NCBI RefSeq assembly: GCF_004535825.1
Contig: NZ_SGVY01000044.1
Coordinates: forward strand, 1 to 33,285
From: Segatella hominis
GTDB lineage: Bacteria > Bacteroidota > Bacteroidia > Bacteroidales > Bacteroidaceae
Direction: 5' to 3'
Length of the DNA stretch: 33,285 bases
A program made the translations under genes and the position numbers. Below, piece by piece: positions 9,466-18,854 of this stretch. Positions within the stretch are counted from its first letter, which is position 1. Every line of letters begins with the position of its first letter. Under the pieces are notes generated by a model. The model searched no databases, was not told the DNA's origin, and saw only the letters and a list, made by a program, of their open reading frames with translations.

Positions 9466-9997
9466 GTGCGCCCATAAGGGCATATAGTAAATGTAGGATT
9501 AGCAACCTACCCGGCAAGGGTTTTCAACGCCGGTCATTAGCCAACTTATCCACTTAGCCGAAAGGCGGTGGGGAGTATCGCATGTTGGAAACGGCATAAG
9601 TCAGCTAACTATCGTGCTGCTACTGAATGTCTAAATGAAACGATAGATATGAGGATGAAGACTATACTGTTTGAACGACAGCCCAAGACGTTAATTGGTA
9701 AACACCGACCGAAGATAGTTATAACGGTCGGTCTGCAATACTTCTGCCTTCCAACTTCGGGCACGAGAGCTGAAAACCGATTGCAGGTCAGCTGCAGTAA
9801 GCGGAAAAGGGCGAAAATCGCATCCGACAATCTGTCACGCTATGTTGCTATATGTCTAAATGGGGATTGCCTAAGCAGACGCAAGTCTGTATGGCAACAG
9901 AGTCTCCATAGTAGTCTGAGCGAGGGAAAGCCTCGTACATGGCGAAGGGAGACAGTGTTTATCTTTAATATGTTTAACGAATGATGTGTGAGACATT

Positions 9998-11800
9998 ATG
10001 AGAAATTCTGAGAATGTATTAAACAGTCTGGCTGAACACAGCCAAAACCCAAATTACAAGTTTGAACGGCTTTACCGACTGCTGTTCAACGAGAACCTGT
10101 ATGCGATTGCCTATCAGTCAATGGCACCCAAAACTGGCAACATGACGAAAGGCACCGATGGTCAGACCATCAGCGGGATGAGCATCAAGCGCATACAATC
10201 TATTATTGACAAGTTGCGTGATGAGAGCTATCAGCCGCACCCTGCCAAGAGAATTTACATACCCAAGAAGAACGGCAAGCAAAGACCTCTCGGCATCCCG
10301 TCGATTGAGGACAAGCTTGTGCAGAAAGTCATCCAAATGATTCTTGAATCCATCTATGAGGGATATTTTGAAAAATGCTCGCATGGATTCAGGCCGCACC
10401 GCAGTTGCCATACTGCAATGGCTTCAATCATGGAGGGATTTGACGGTACAAGATGGTTCATTGAGGGCGACATCAAAGGATTCTTTGACAATATCGACCA
10501 CGATATGATGATTGCTATCCTTTCGGAGCGCATCGCAGATGAACGATTCTTGCGCCTCATACGTAAGTTTCTCAATGCAGGTTACTTGGAGAAATGGATA
10601 TTCCACAACACTTTCAGCGGAACACCGCAGGGAGGTATTATCAGCCCTATCTTGGCTAACATATACCTTGACAAGCTAGATAAATACATGGTGGAATACA
10701 TCTCGGTGTTCAACAGAGGTAAGATGCGGAAACGGAATCCCGACTATAAGCGGATTGCGAGCCGCAAGGACAAACGAGTGAAGAAACTGAAGACAGAGAC
10801 AGACGAGCAGAAAAGAGCGGCATTGCGCAGTGAGATTGTAGCACTTCACCGTGAAATGCAGAAATACCCTGCAACTCTGGACATGGACGAGGATTTCAGA
10901 AGACTGAGATATGTACGTTATGCCGATGACTTCCTCATCGGAGTAATCGGCAGCAGAGAGGATTGTGTCAAAATAAAGGAAGACATCAAAAATTTCCTTT
11001 GTGATAGGCTCAAACTTGAACTGTCCGATGAAAAGACGCTCATAACTCACGGACATGACCATGCCAAGTTTCTTGGCTTTGAGGTCACAATCCGTAAATC
11101 CGAGAAGACACGGAAAGGGAGTAACGGAATGCCCAAACGCTCACTTGACCATAAGACAGTCGTACTGCTTCCTATGGAAGTCATGAGAAAGAAACTCATG
11201 GAATACGGTGCGATGAAAATAACGGTCAAGGAGGGCAAGGAAAAATGGGAGTCCACCTCACGCCCCTACCTGCGTAGTAATGATGACCTCGAAATTCTGA
11301 ATAGATACAATTCGGAAATCCGAGGCATCTACAATTACTACTGCATCGCCAATAATGTCAGTATACTCAACAGTTTCTATCAAATCATGAAAGAGAGCAT
11401 GTACAAGACGTTTTCCTCCAAGTACAACTCTACCGTCAGGAAGATTATAAACTCCTATACAAGAGACAGAATCTTCCGTGTGCAGTGGATTGACGGAAAA
11501 GGCAAGACGCATGAACGTGAAATCTATCATGGAGGTTTTGGCAGGAGAAAGGAAGCACGCATAGATGATGCTGACAATCTCCCCAGCTACCGAGGAATGC
11601 AGAACACAAGTCTTATGGATAGACTTGCTGCCTGCAAGTGTGAATATTGTGGTGCAACTGATAACCTGCAAATGGTACACGTCCGCAAACTCAAGGATTT
11701 GAAAGGCAAACAGGGTTGGGAAAAACTCATGATTGCCCGTAGAAGAAAGACCCTTGCGGTGTGCAAGAATTGCTATAACAAGATTCACCATGGGAAATAG
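9998..11800 (+). CDS. Group II intron-encoded reverse transcriptase/maturase (intron 1)
   Basis: This 600-residue protein carries out splicing and retrohoming of its intron. The RT palm shows blocks in order: [14 protein letters not shown] (about 89-102), [13 protein letters not shown] (156-168), [10 protein letters not shown] (208-217) and the catalytic YADD at 308-311. There is a charged insertion of about 60 residues (240-300) between the GTPQGG and YADD blocks. The maturase/X domain follows. The C-terminus (about 545-598) has an HNH-like zinc segment with CEYCG, H...K and CKNC...HH pairs, so second-strand cleavage activity is plausible. There is no obvious RVT_N domain, unlike the intron 2 protein. 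All catalytic residues appear intact. Confidence 0.93.
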   Translation: MRNSENVLNSLAEHSQNPNYKFERLYRLLFNENLYAIAYQSMAPKTGNMTKGTDGQTISGMSIKRIQSIIDKLRDESYQPHPAKRIYIPKKNGKQRPLGIPSIEDKLVQKVIQMILESIYEGYFEKCSHGFRPHRSCHTAMASIMEGFDGTRWFIEGDIKGFFDNIDHDMMIAILSERIADERFLRLIRKFLNAGYLEKWIFHNTFSGTPQGGIISPILANIYLDKLDKYMVEYISVFNRGKMRKRNPDYKRIASRKDKRVKKLKTETDEQKRAALRSEIVALHREMQKYPATLDMDEDFRRLRYVRYADDFLIGVIGSREDCVKIKEDIKNFLCDRLKLELSDEKTLITHGHDHAKFLGFEVTIRKSEKTRKGSNGMPKRSLDHKTVVLLPMEVMRKKLMEYGAMKITVKEGKEKWESTSRPYLRSNDDLEILNRYNSEIRGIYNYYCIANNVSILNSFYQIMKESMYKTFSSKYNSTVRKIINSYTRDRIFRVQWIDGKGKTHEREIYHGGFGRRKEARIDDADNLPSYRGMQNTSLMDRLAACKCEYCGATDNLQMVHVRKLKDLKGKQGWEKLMIARRRKTLAVCKNCYNKIHHGK

Positions 11801-11818
11801 ACTGATGATAAACATGGA

Positions 11819-11852
11819 GAGCCGTATACTCGGAGACGGGTACGTACGGTTC
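11819..11852 (+). ncRNA. Domain V of group II intron 1
   Basis: This 34-nt hairpin begins GAGCCGTATAC and ends GTACGGTTC, with a GAGA-like tetraloop. It is the most conserved RNA part of group II introns and holds the catalytic metal site. It lies 19 bases after the maturase stop, with domain VI between it and the 3' splice site at 11915. Confidence 0.9.
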
Positions 11853-11915
11853 GGTGGCGAGTACATGGGAACGTGGCACTTCTTGAAGTGCCAAAGCACC
11901 GTGTGCTTAGCCTAT

Positions 11916-13400
11916 GGCACTGGAAAAACCCTTATCATGTGCATGGCTGCGCATGAGATGAAACGTCTCGGTATGGCTCACAAGCCGATGATTATCGGAC
12001 TGAAAGCCAATGTCGCGGAGATAGCTGCCACCTATCAGACAGCTTATCCCCATGCGAGGATACTCTATGCCTCGGAGAAGGACTTTTCCACCAAGAACCG
12101 TGTCAGTTTCTTCAACAACATCAAGAACAACGACTATGACTGTGTAATCATGTCGCATGACCAGTTCGGGAAGATACCGCAATCGCCAGAACTCCAGCGG
12201 CAGATACTGCAGGCGGAGCTTGATACCGTGGAGGAAAACTTGGAAGTGATACGCACGCAGGGCAAGGACGTGTCGAGGGGAATGCTCAAAGGCTTGGAAA
12301 AGCGAAAGCAGAATCTGGAGGTGAAGTTGCAGAAGATAGCCTACAGCATCGAGCAACGTACCGATGATGTGGTGGATTTCCGCATGATGGGCATCGACCA
12401 CTTGTTTGTGGACGAGAGCCACCAGTTCAAGAACCTCATGTTCAACACCCGTCACGACCGTGTGGCAGGACTCGGCAACAGCGAGGGGAGCCAGAAGGCA
12501 CTCTATATGCTCTTTGCCATCCGAACCATACAGGAGCGGACAGGCAGAGACTTGGGGGCGACATTCCTGTCGGGAACAACTATCAGTAACTCACTAACAG
12601 AGTTGTATCTGCTTTTCAAGTACCTGCGCCCCAAGGAACTGGAGCGTCAGGACATCCGCTGTTTCGATGCGTGGGCGGCAATCTTCGCCAAGAAGACTAC
12701 CGACTTCGAGTTTAACGTCACCAACAACATCGTACAGAAAGAGCGTTTCCGATATTTCATCAAAGTGCCGGAACTTGCTGCCTTCTACAACGAGATAACC
12801 GACTATCGTACGGCGGAGGCGGTTGGTGTGGACAGACCTGAGAAGAACGAGATCCTTCATAACATACCACCGACACCCGAGCAGGAGGACTTCATCCAAA
12901 AGCTGATGGAGTTTGCCAAGACGGGTGATGCCACCATCCTCGGCAGACTGCCCCTGTCGGAAACGGAAGAGAAGGCAAAGATGCTCATTGCCACGGACTA
13001 TGCCCGAAAGATGGCACTCGACATGCGCATGATAGACCCGACTTGTGAGGACCATCCCGACAACAAGGCAAGCCATTGTGCCAAGATGATAGCCGACTAC
13101 TATCACCGTTACGACGGTCATAAGGGTACGCAGTTCGTGTTCTCCGACTTGGGAACATATCGACCGGGCGAATGGAACGTGTATTCTGAAATTAAGCGCA
13201 AGCTGATAGAGGATTACGGCATACCGTCGTCTGAAATCCGCTTCATTCAGGAGTGCAAGAACGAGAGGGCAAGAAAGGCGGTGATAGCAGCCATGAACGA
13301 GGGTTCGGTACGAGTATTGTTCGGCTCCACATCTATGTTAGGTACAGGCGTAAATGCACAAAAAAGGTGTGTTGCTATTCATCATTTGGACACACCGTGG
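11916..13400 (+). CDS. Exon 2 of the methylase/helicase gene: helicase core
   Basis: This exon has 495 codons, phase 0 at both ends. It opens with the Walker A motif GTGKT, which completes HEV|GTGKT after splicing. The motif II box is VDESH (after HLFVDE), followed by a motif III-like LSGTTISNS. The C-terminal RecA-like lobe has [13 protein letters not shown] and ends at HHLDTPW. The next intron begins GTGCG at 13401. This is the ATP-driven translocase core of an SNF2-type helicase. The open frame reads upstream into intron 1, so gene callers are likely to give a false start in intron sequence. Confidence 0.88.
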
Positions 13401-14077
13401 GTGCGACATGAAGTCGCATAGATAATTGTTGGAATGATACTTTAAGTATCAGTTTTAACCCGCTGTTCCGTCAGCGGTAGCCTACCGACCGATGCACCTT
13501 AATGTTGTATTAAGCGGTCGGGACAAAGTACACTTTCACAAGACAAGACAGAACCGTGAGGGGAAGTCAAGTATGGTTAGTATCATACCGTAGAGTGGCG
13601 AGGCTGGATAGTATGGTTAGCGTAAGCGAACTGTTAGTAAACTTCGTAATGTCGTAAAAGAGTGCAAGATACTGATACACTCTACCCAAAATGGGATGCG
13701 GTCAGATAATCCTCTCCATGGTAGGATTACACGGATGTAAAGACCGTCGGAGGATGAGACAGAACCTAACCTATCCGTTAGTTATCTATGTGGAACATGG
13801 TAAGCCTGTACATCTCCTGTCAGACAAAAGACAGGTAAGCTGAAAGTAATGGATGCTGAATGATGTGCAGGTATAAGATAACAGAGAAAGCGAATGCCGT
13901 TCTGTAATGGGACGGATAGGGTTTGAGCCACTTATCACGAGTTGACAAGGGACAACATCAACCTACCACGAAAGTGGGCAGACTTCTGTGGTAATGTTTG
14001 GGAGGCAAATACCCAACATTAGCCAAATGGTAATTCTTTACAATAAACTTTTAGAACTTTTTAAAGTAGGAATGCAA

Positions 14078-15763
14078 ATGAACGATAAAATCAAAGAAAA
14101 TCTCCTCGACCAATCGTGTGCGCCGACTGACAACCTGCAATCAAATTGGGACAGAATAGACTGGACTAAGGCGGAGCAAGCTGTTAAGAAGCTTCAAGCT
14201 CGTATTGTAAAGGCTCAGAAGGAAGGCAGACATAACAAGGTGAAAGCCTTGCAATGGACGCTTACCCACTCTTTTTACGCAAAAGCCTTAGCCGTAAAGA
14301 GGGTTACTTCTAACGGGGGTGGTTGTACTCCTGGGGTTGACAAAGAAATATGGGATACCCCTAAAGCTAAAATGCAAGCAATAACCCAACTCAAACGCAG
14401 AGGCTACCAGCCAATGCCGCTGAGAAGAGTTCATATCAAGAAGAGCAACGGCAAACTGCGACCGTTGGGAATACCGACAATGAAAGACAGAGCCATGCAA
14501 GCACTCTATCTTATGGCATTGGAGCCTGTATCAGAAACTACAGCTGATACTCGTTCATACGGTTTCCGCAAGGAACGCTGCTGTATGGATGCAATACAGC
14601 AATGTCATAACATTCTCCGAAAGGGATATTCTCCCGAATGGATTTTGGAGGGTGACATAAAAGGGTGTTTTGACCATATCAGCCATGAGTGGTTACTTGC
14701 CAATATCCCAATGGATAAGGCAATACTCCGAAAATGGTTGAAATGTGGCTATGTTTTCAACAAGCAAATGTTCCCGACCGAGGAAGGAACACCGCAAGGT
14801 GGTATAATTTCTCCGACACTTGCCAATATGACTTTGGACGGATTGCAGAAAGCTCTTGCAGATAGATATAAGCGCCATCATGTTAATGGTAAGTTGTATT
14901 CACCAATGGTGAACCTTGTACGTTATGCGGATGATTTTATCATCACTTGCGAGAACAAGGAAACTCTTGAAAATGAAATCAAGCCATTGGTTGCTGAATT
15001 TATGTCTGAAAGAGGTCTGACCTTATCAGAGGAAAAGACGGTGATAACCAACGTGCATGACGGTTTTGATTTTCTTGGCTTTAATATCCGCAAATACGGC
15101 AAGGACATATTGACCAAGCCGACAAAGAAATCCGAGAAACGCTTTATGGAGAATATCCGTAAGGTAATTAAGGAGAACAAGGGTTGCAGACAGGAGTCGT
15201 TAATCAGAATGTTGAACTCTAAAATCCGAGGATGGGGAGGTTATTATCAGCATGGAGCGACACGTGATTCATTTCACAGAATCGACCATCAGATATTCCT
15301 CTCACTATGGCAATGGGCAAAACGCCGTCATTCCAAGAAAGGGAAACGGTGGATAAAAGACCGATATTGGCATGACATTCGAGGGAACAAATGGACTTTC
15401 GCTTCAAAATTCAAGAAACCAAACGGAAAGGAAGACCAATTGACATTATTGTCTCTGACTTCATCGTTTCCATTCCTGCAATACACGCAGATTAAAGGAG
15501 ACATGAACCCGTTTGATGCAGACTGTCGTCTGTACTTCTATAAAAGAAAGAAGTCGAAAATGCTTGTTACGCTAAAAGGACGCAAGTCACTGCTGTACCT
15601 ATGGGAAAAGCAAGGACGCAAATGTCCTATATGCGGTGAGCCTATTGATACGCACAAGGCATGGAATGTCATGCCAACCGTTCAAAACGGAAAGAAATGC
15701 AATCTGTTGGTTCATGATGAATGTTTTAAATTATCCCGCAAATCAAATGGAAACAAGAAGTAG
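14078..15763 (+). CDS. Group II intron-encoded reverse transcriptase/maturase (intron 2)
   Basis: This 561-residue protein starts at ATG 14078 (MNDKIKENLL), seven bases after an AGTAGG-like ribosome site; the frame is open back to 13988. It has an RVT_N-type N-terminal domain (about 20-90, 'NWDRIDWTKAEQAVKKLQ'), then RT blocks: [36 protein letters not shown] and the catalytic YADD at 283-286. The maturase domain ('SKIRGWGGYYQHG') follows. The C-terminus has an HNH-like zinc segment (CPICGEPI, then H and C). The different N-terminus and spacing show it is not a recent copy of the intron 1 protein. It appears intact. Confidence 0.93.
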   Translation: MNDKIKENLLDQSCAPTDNLQSNWDRIDWTKAEQAVKKLQARIVKAQKEGRHNKVKALQWTLTHSFYAKALAVKRVTSNGGGCTPGVDKEIWDTPKAKMQAITQLKRRGYQPMPLRRVHIKKSNGKLRPLGIPTMKDRAMQALYLMALEPVSETTADTRSYGFRKERCCMDAIQQCHNILRKGYSPEWILEGDIKGCFDHISHEWLLANIPMDKAILRKWLKCGYVFNKQMFPTEEGTPQGGIISPTLANMTLDGLQKALADRYKRHHVNGKLYSPMVNLVRYADDFIITCENKETLENEIKPLVAEFMSERGLTLSEEKTVITNVHDGFDFLGFNIRKYGKDILTKPTKKSEKRFMENIRKVIKENKGCRQESLIRMLNSKIRGWGGYYQHGATRDSFHRIDHQIFLSLWQWAKRRHSKKGKRWIKDRYWHDIRGNKWTFASKFKKPNGKEDQLTLLSLTSSFPFLQYTQIKGDMNPFDADCRLYFYKRKKSKMLVTLKGRKSLLYLWEKQGRKCPICGEPIDTHKAWNVMPTVQNGKKCNLLVHDECFKLSRKSNGNKK

Positions 15764-15806
15764 TTTGAGCCGGTCTCTGCATACAAACAGAGGCTTAGAA
15801 AAGCTT

Positions 15807-15840
15807 GAGCCGTATGAGGGGAAACTCTCATGTACGGTTC
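15807..15840 (+). ncRNA. Domain V of group II intron 2
   Basis: This 34-nt hairpin starts GAGCCGTATGAGGG and ends CATGTACGGTTC with a GAAA loop, a near-consensus bacterial group II domain V. Domain VI (15841-15881) follows, with a G-rich/C-rich stem and the branch region CCTACCCGAT. Confidence 0.93.
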
Positions 15841-15881
15841 TTAGGGGGGAAGAGGGCAGCAATGCCCTTGACCTACCCGAT

Positions 15882-16937
15882 CGACCGTCAGACTTGGCAC
15901 AGCGTGACGGTCGAGGTGTGCGTGCCGGCAACGAGATTGCCAAGCTGTATGCCGACAACAAGGTTGATGTCATCATCTATGCGGTGGAAAAGTCGCTTGA
16001 CTCGTACAAGTTTAACCTCCTGCACTGCAAGCAGACTTTTATCTCGCAGTTGAAAAGCGGAGCCTTGGGGGCGAGAACCATTGACGAGGGAGCGATGGAC
16101 GAGAAATCGGGCATGAATTTTTCAGAGTATATGGCTATTCTCTCCGGAAATACCGACTTGCTTGACAAGGCGAAGCTGGAGAAGAAGATTGCTTCTCTGG
16201 AGGGTGAGCGCAAATCATTCAACAGGGGCAAACGTGAATCGGAACTGAAACTGAAATCAAAGTCAGAAGAGCTGGATGGCAATCGGGCTATACTCAAAGG
16301 CATGACATCGGATTACGACAAGTTTATGAGTCAGGCGAAGAAGGACAAGGACGGGAATATACTCAATCTCATCACCCTTAACGGTCTCGAGTCCAATAAT
16401 CTGGAAGTGATAGGCAAACAGCTTCAAAGGATGGCAAAAACGGAAAGGACAGATGGGGATTACAAGGAAATAGGTGCAATTTATGGTTTCCCCATCAAGG
16501 TTGTGAGCGAGACAAGCTTTGAAAGCGGTCTTCCATTCGTTGATAACCGCTTTGTTGTTGTGGGTCATTACAAGTATCAGTACAACAACGGACATCTCGC
16601 CAAGTCGGACCCGATAGCTGCGGCAAACAACTTTGTGAATGCCCTGCAGAAGATACAAGGGTACATTGAACAGTATGATTCAAGATGCAGGACACTGGAG
16701 AAGGAGATTCCGCAGCTGCAGGAAATTGCTTCCAAGGTCTGGAAGAGAGAAGATGAGCTGAAAAGTCTAAAGACAGATCTGGCTGCTTTGGACAGAAAAA
16801 TACAGCTTGAACTTGCACCGCAGGTTGAGAAAGAGAGCAAAGAAGAAAACAAAGAAGAAACAAATAACGTAAAAGCAGATGTTATTTCTAAAGGGTTACT
16901 GATTAAAGATTCGTACCATAAAACAAGAATATTTTGA
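15882..16937 (+). CDS. Exon 3 of the methylase/helicase gene: motif VI and C-terminal coiled coil
   Basis: The exon has 351 codons plus stop. It begins CGA-CCG-TCA (RPS), continuing helicase motif VI as RPSDLAQRDGRGVRAGNEIAK. Residues beyond about 100 are rich in Lys/Glu/Leu heptads (for example 'LEKKIASLEGERKSF' and 'RTLEKEIPQLQEIASKVWKR') and likely form coiled coils. The spliced product would be 1,098 + 495 + 351 = 1,944 residues. The last 20 residues after an E/N-rich stretch look unlike the body, so the true C-terminus may have been changed by a junction just downstream, where the DNA turns AT-rich. Confidence 0.85.
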   Translation, partial: RPSDLAQRDGRGVRAGNEIAKLYADNKVDVIIYAVEKSLDSYKFNLLHCKQTFISQLKSGALGARTIDEGAMDEKSGMNFSEYMAILSGNTDLLDKAKLEKKIASLEGERKSFNRGKRESELKLKSKSEELDGNRAILKGMTSDYDKFMSQAKKDKDGNILNLITLNGLESNNLEVIGKQLQRMAKTERTDGDYKEIGAIYGFPIKVVSETSFESGLPFVDNRFVVVGHYKYQYNNGHLAKSDPIAAANNFVNALQKIQGYIEQYDSRCRTLEKEIPQLQEIASKVWKREDELKSLKTDLAALDRKIQLELAPQVEKESKEENKEETNNVKADVISKGLLIKDSYHKTRIF

Positions 16938-17877
16938 AATCTGACAAACGTTTAGAATAATATAGTTAAATTAAACTAATATTAGTTGTTTTTTTGTTTT
17001 TTAAGACTTAGGCCTTATCTTTGCAACCGTTTTCACGCCTTGCCTTAATTGACGAATGCCGAATGAGAAAGACGGGAAGGACAAGCATATTGGAAATGGC
17101 GTTTACAAGCGCACTTGGTTACACACACTCTTGGATTCAATAATATCAAATCAGGAACAGAAATATATAAGGCAGCTATAGACCGCCCATAGGATATTAA
17201 AAATAGAAAACTTATTATCAACTGCACCTGAATAATTCCATTGGTAGCATATAACGTGTAATAAGGTTTCAAACATTATCTTGGACGTAACAAAATGTAT
17301 TCCACTATTGGCTAGTATATGATGTTTCATGAGTTCAGGACTGTTGACTGAGTTACTCGTACAGCACCAACGCCGTTTCCCTTATGTATGTGTTCAGCAG
17401 TTATTTTGGTCCATATAGGTGCATTGGACATAAAGCGTAATTGCATGTATGGTTGAAATAAATCCATTATGTATTTAGCGTTTTTAATAGCGGTATTTAC
17501 AACCGATTATTACTCAATATTTTATAGATAATAAGTCAGAAATATGGTTGTTATTTTTAATTGCACATTCTAAAAGGTGAAGATTTAACGCTTTTATTGA
17601 TTATTAACTCAAAAAGGACATCAACTTGGGTCGTTTCTTCTCTTTTCCTTGCTATTCGTTTCCGATATTCCACTTTTGTTTTGGTCTATCTCATATGTAC
17701 TGCAAAGGTATTGATTTTTGTTTGATATTGCTCCTTGCTTGCTCCTTGTCGTAGATTAATTTTCACACAGGAATTTTTGTTCTCTTTCTATAGGGGCTTG
17801 AAACAATCCATTTATTGGAAACAATTAAAGACGGAGCTGGTTTGCCCCAGTGCTTTTTAAGAAACAGGGCAATTATT
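16938..17877. other. AT-rich region without a confident gene
   Basis: This stretch holds an orphan consensus promoter (16993-17023) and a possible 41-codon frame after it (17056-17181, MPNEKDGKDKHIGNG...). On the minus strand there is a -7 box TACCTTTG (17710-17703) followed by a short basic reading frame without a good start (about 17690-17560). Nothing here looks like a complete gene. It is probably decayed element DNA between the conjugative element and the inserted elements. Confidence 0.5.
16993..17023 (+). promoter_or_regulatory. Full consensus Bacteroidetes promoter without an intact gene
   Basis: TTTG at 16993-16996, a 19-bp spacer and TATCTTTGC from 17016 match the -33/-7 consensus. 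The only following frames are short (17056-17181, 41 codons). A gene once driven by it may have been lost, or a small RNA may be made. Confidence 0.5.
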
Positions 17878-18177
17878 TTATCTCCACAAAGGCTCTTGTT
17901 CCCAATTATGAGGAAAGCCTAATAAACGAGTTCTTACTGATGGGTATTTCGATAAAAGCTGCTTGAAATCTGCAACAAAAGTGTTGCCCATAGAAATGGA
18001 GTTAAGCCAATACACCACATAGCAGAGTTGCGGATAAAGTGTTTGTTCACGGAACGAGAAATCCGTAATCCATGTGTTTGGCATACGCATAGGCATCATT
18101 GGCTTGACAGGAAAGACCCGATTTGACAGTCTTGAATGATGGGCGCAGCAATTACGAAGTACGGGTCTGGGTACGGA
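17878..18177 (-). pseudogene. C-terminal remnant of an Abi-like (Abi_2/AbiF-type) protein
   Basis: The minus-strand frame is open from 18177 to the stop at 17878 and reads RNCCAHHSRLSNRVFPVKP near its start. This is a close match to the RNxCAHHxRLWNR motif of Abi_2 abortive-infection proteins. It ends SKYPSVRTRLLGFPHNWEQEPLWR, also typical of the family C-terminus. A TAA at 18180-18178 blocks the frame just upstream, and the roughly 200 N-terminal residues expected are missing. It is a truncated relic, with the break at or next to the hairpin at 18180. Intact relatives are HEPN-like RNA-binding or RNase proteins linked to phage exclusion. Confidence 0.65.
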
Positions 18178-18179
18178 TT

Positions 18180-18218
18180 AAAAGGCTAAGTGATTATTTT
18201 CAGTCATTTAGCCTTTTT
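18180..18218. terminator. Hairpin terminator, usable in both directions
   Basis: AAAAGGCTAAGTGA (18180-18193) pairs with TCATTTAGCCTTTTT (18204-18218), with T-runs on either strand. It lies exactly at the broken end of the Abi remnant, so it probably belongs to a different piece of DNA joined there. Confidence 0.65.
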
Positions 18219-18229
18219 AATTATCTAAT

Positions 18230-18251
18230 TTTTCCCCACATTTTCCCCACA
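18230..18251 (+). repeat. Tandem 11-bp repeat TTTTCCCCACA x2
   Basis: TTTTCCCCACA occurs twice head to tail with no mismatch, just beyond the terminator and 8 bases before the MITE target duplication. Short repeats like this occur at ends of integrative elements as protein-binding sites; no role can be shown from sequence. Confidence 0.5.
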
Positions 18252-18267
18252 GCTGTCTATTTATATA

Positions 18268-18627
18268 CAGGGCAACCGCATCAAAATAACGTTAGCTTAG
18301 GAAACAAACGTAGTTTTCAACCTCCTCCTCTCCCTTATTGTCCATTTTCCTAAAAAAACCATTGGTCCAAATCGAAACTACTACCCCATAAAAATTGATT
18401 TTTTGCCCCATATAATTCAAATTTCCCTTGCGGGTAATATTTTTTAAGAAACATGATTTTTGACAACAGGCTATTATTCAGACAAATACAAAATTATGCA
18501 TTTTTAAGGGGGGATATTGTAAATTGTTGAAACTTCTCATCCTTGTATCCACCCCACTTATCCCTATTAATACAAAATCGACAAGTATTGATTATCAGGT
18601 TATTGACATTTTGATGCGGTTGCCCTG
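18268..18627. mobile_element. 360-bp MITE-like non-autonomous element with perfect 20-bp TIRs and 9-bp TSD
   Basis: The left end CAGGGCAACCGCATCAAAAT (18268-18287) is the exact reverse complement of 18608-18627. The 9 bases ATTTATATA occur immediately outside both ends (18259-18267 and 18628-18636), which is the mark of a transposition event. The inside is AT-rich and has no protein-like reading frame, so the element must be moved in trans by a transposase recognising these ends. A 9-bp duplication is compatible with IS4-like and some other DDE families; the parent family was not identified. Confidence 0.8.
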
Positions 18628-18666
18628 ATTTATATATTTTAGAAACATATTTTTCCGTAAAGTTAC

Positions 18667-18850
18667 TATGTTTGCAAAGGCTAACACACTAAGACAAGTC
18701 GGATGCCGCTCTTCGGAGGCTTCGCGCCTCCGGCCGCATGGCAAACCACCGCGGTGTTTTTCATAGTCTGCAAGGAAAAAGTTGGTACGATAATAATTGG
18801 ATTGTATATTTGTAGTGCAAACGACAAATGACAAACAATTAGAACCGTAC
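18667..18850 (+). ncRNA. Candidate IS110 bridge RNA region in the left non-coding end
   Basis: A -7 box TATGTTTG(C) lies at 18667-18674, and no clear -33 is seen upstream inside the element. A strong stem-loop CGGAGGC-ttcgc-GCCTCCG (18714-18732) and a CACCGCGGTG palindrome follow before the transposase start. In characterised IS110 members (IS621) the bridge RNA is encoded in the left non-coding end, and its promoter is completed when the ends join in the circular form. The arrangement here fits, but the guide loops were not assigned. A second -7 box, TATATTTG (18805-18812), probably drives the transposase. Confidence 0.45.
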
Positions 18851-18854
18851 CGAT

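Larger units (their letters stand above)
9466..11915 (+). mobile_element. Group II intron 1, full length, 2,450 bp
   Basis: The 5' boundary is GTGCG (9466-9470), the group II consensus GUGYG. A reverse transcriptase/maturase lies in the expected domain IV position. A 34-nt domain V hairpin is at 11819-11852 and domain VI follows. The 3' end is ...TTAGCCTAT, with the likely branch-point A seven bases from the end. Removing this interval joins HEV to GTGKT in frame. About 530 bases before the maturase (9466-9997) carry domains I-III; an open frame there (9568-9984) has no protein-like features and is not called. Confidence 0.92.
13401..15881 (+). mobile_element. Group II intron 2, full length, 2,481 bp
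   Basis: The 5' end is GTGCG (13401-13405). The maturase lies in the domain IV position, with a textbook domain V at 15807-15840. The 3' end is ...CCTACCCGAT, with the probable branch A seven bases from the end. Removing it joins DTPW to RPSDLAQRDGRGVR, restoring helicase motif VI in frame. Bases 13401-14077 hold the 5' RNA domains and no convincing gene. Confidence 0.92.

Noticed and set aside
8662-9483. 273-codon open frame on the minus strand
   Set aside because: Antisense to exon 1 of the helicase gene; no start signal, no domain.
9568-9984. 138-codon frame in the 5' part of intron 1
   Set aside because: Lies in the structured RNA domains of the group II intron; composition is not protein-like.
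11733-11915. Upstream in-frame extension of helicase exon 2
   Set aside because: It is intron sequence (end of maturase, domains V and VI) read by chance in the exon frame.
15636-15881. Upstream in-frame extension of helicase exon 3
   Set aside because: It is intron 2 sequence overlapping the maturase C-terminus in another frame.
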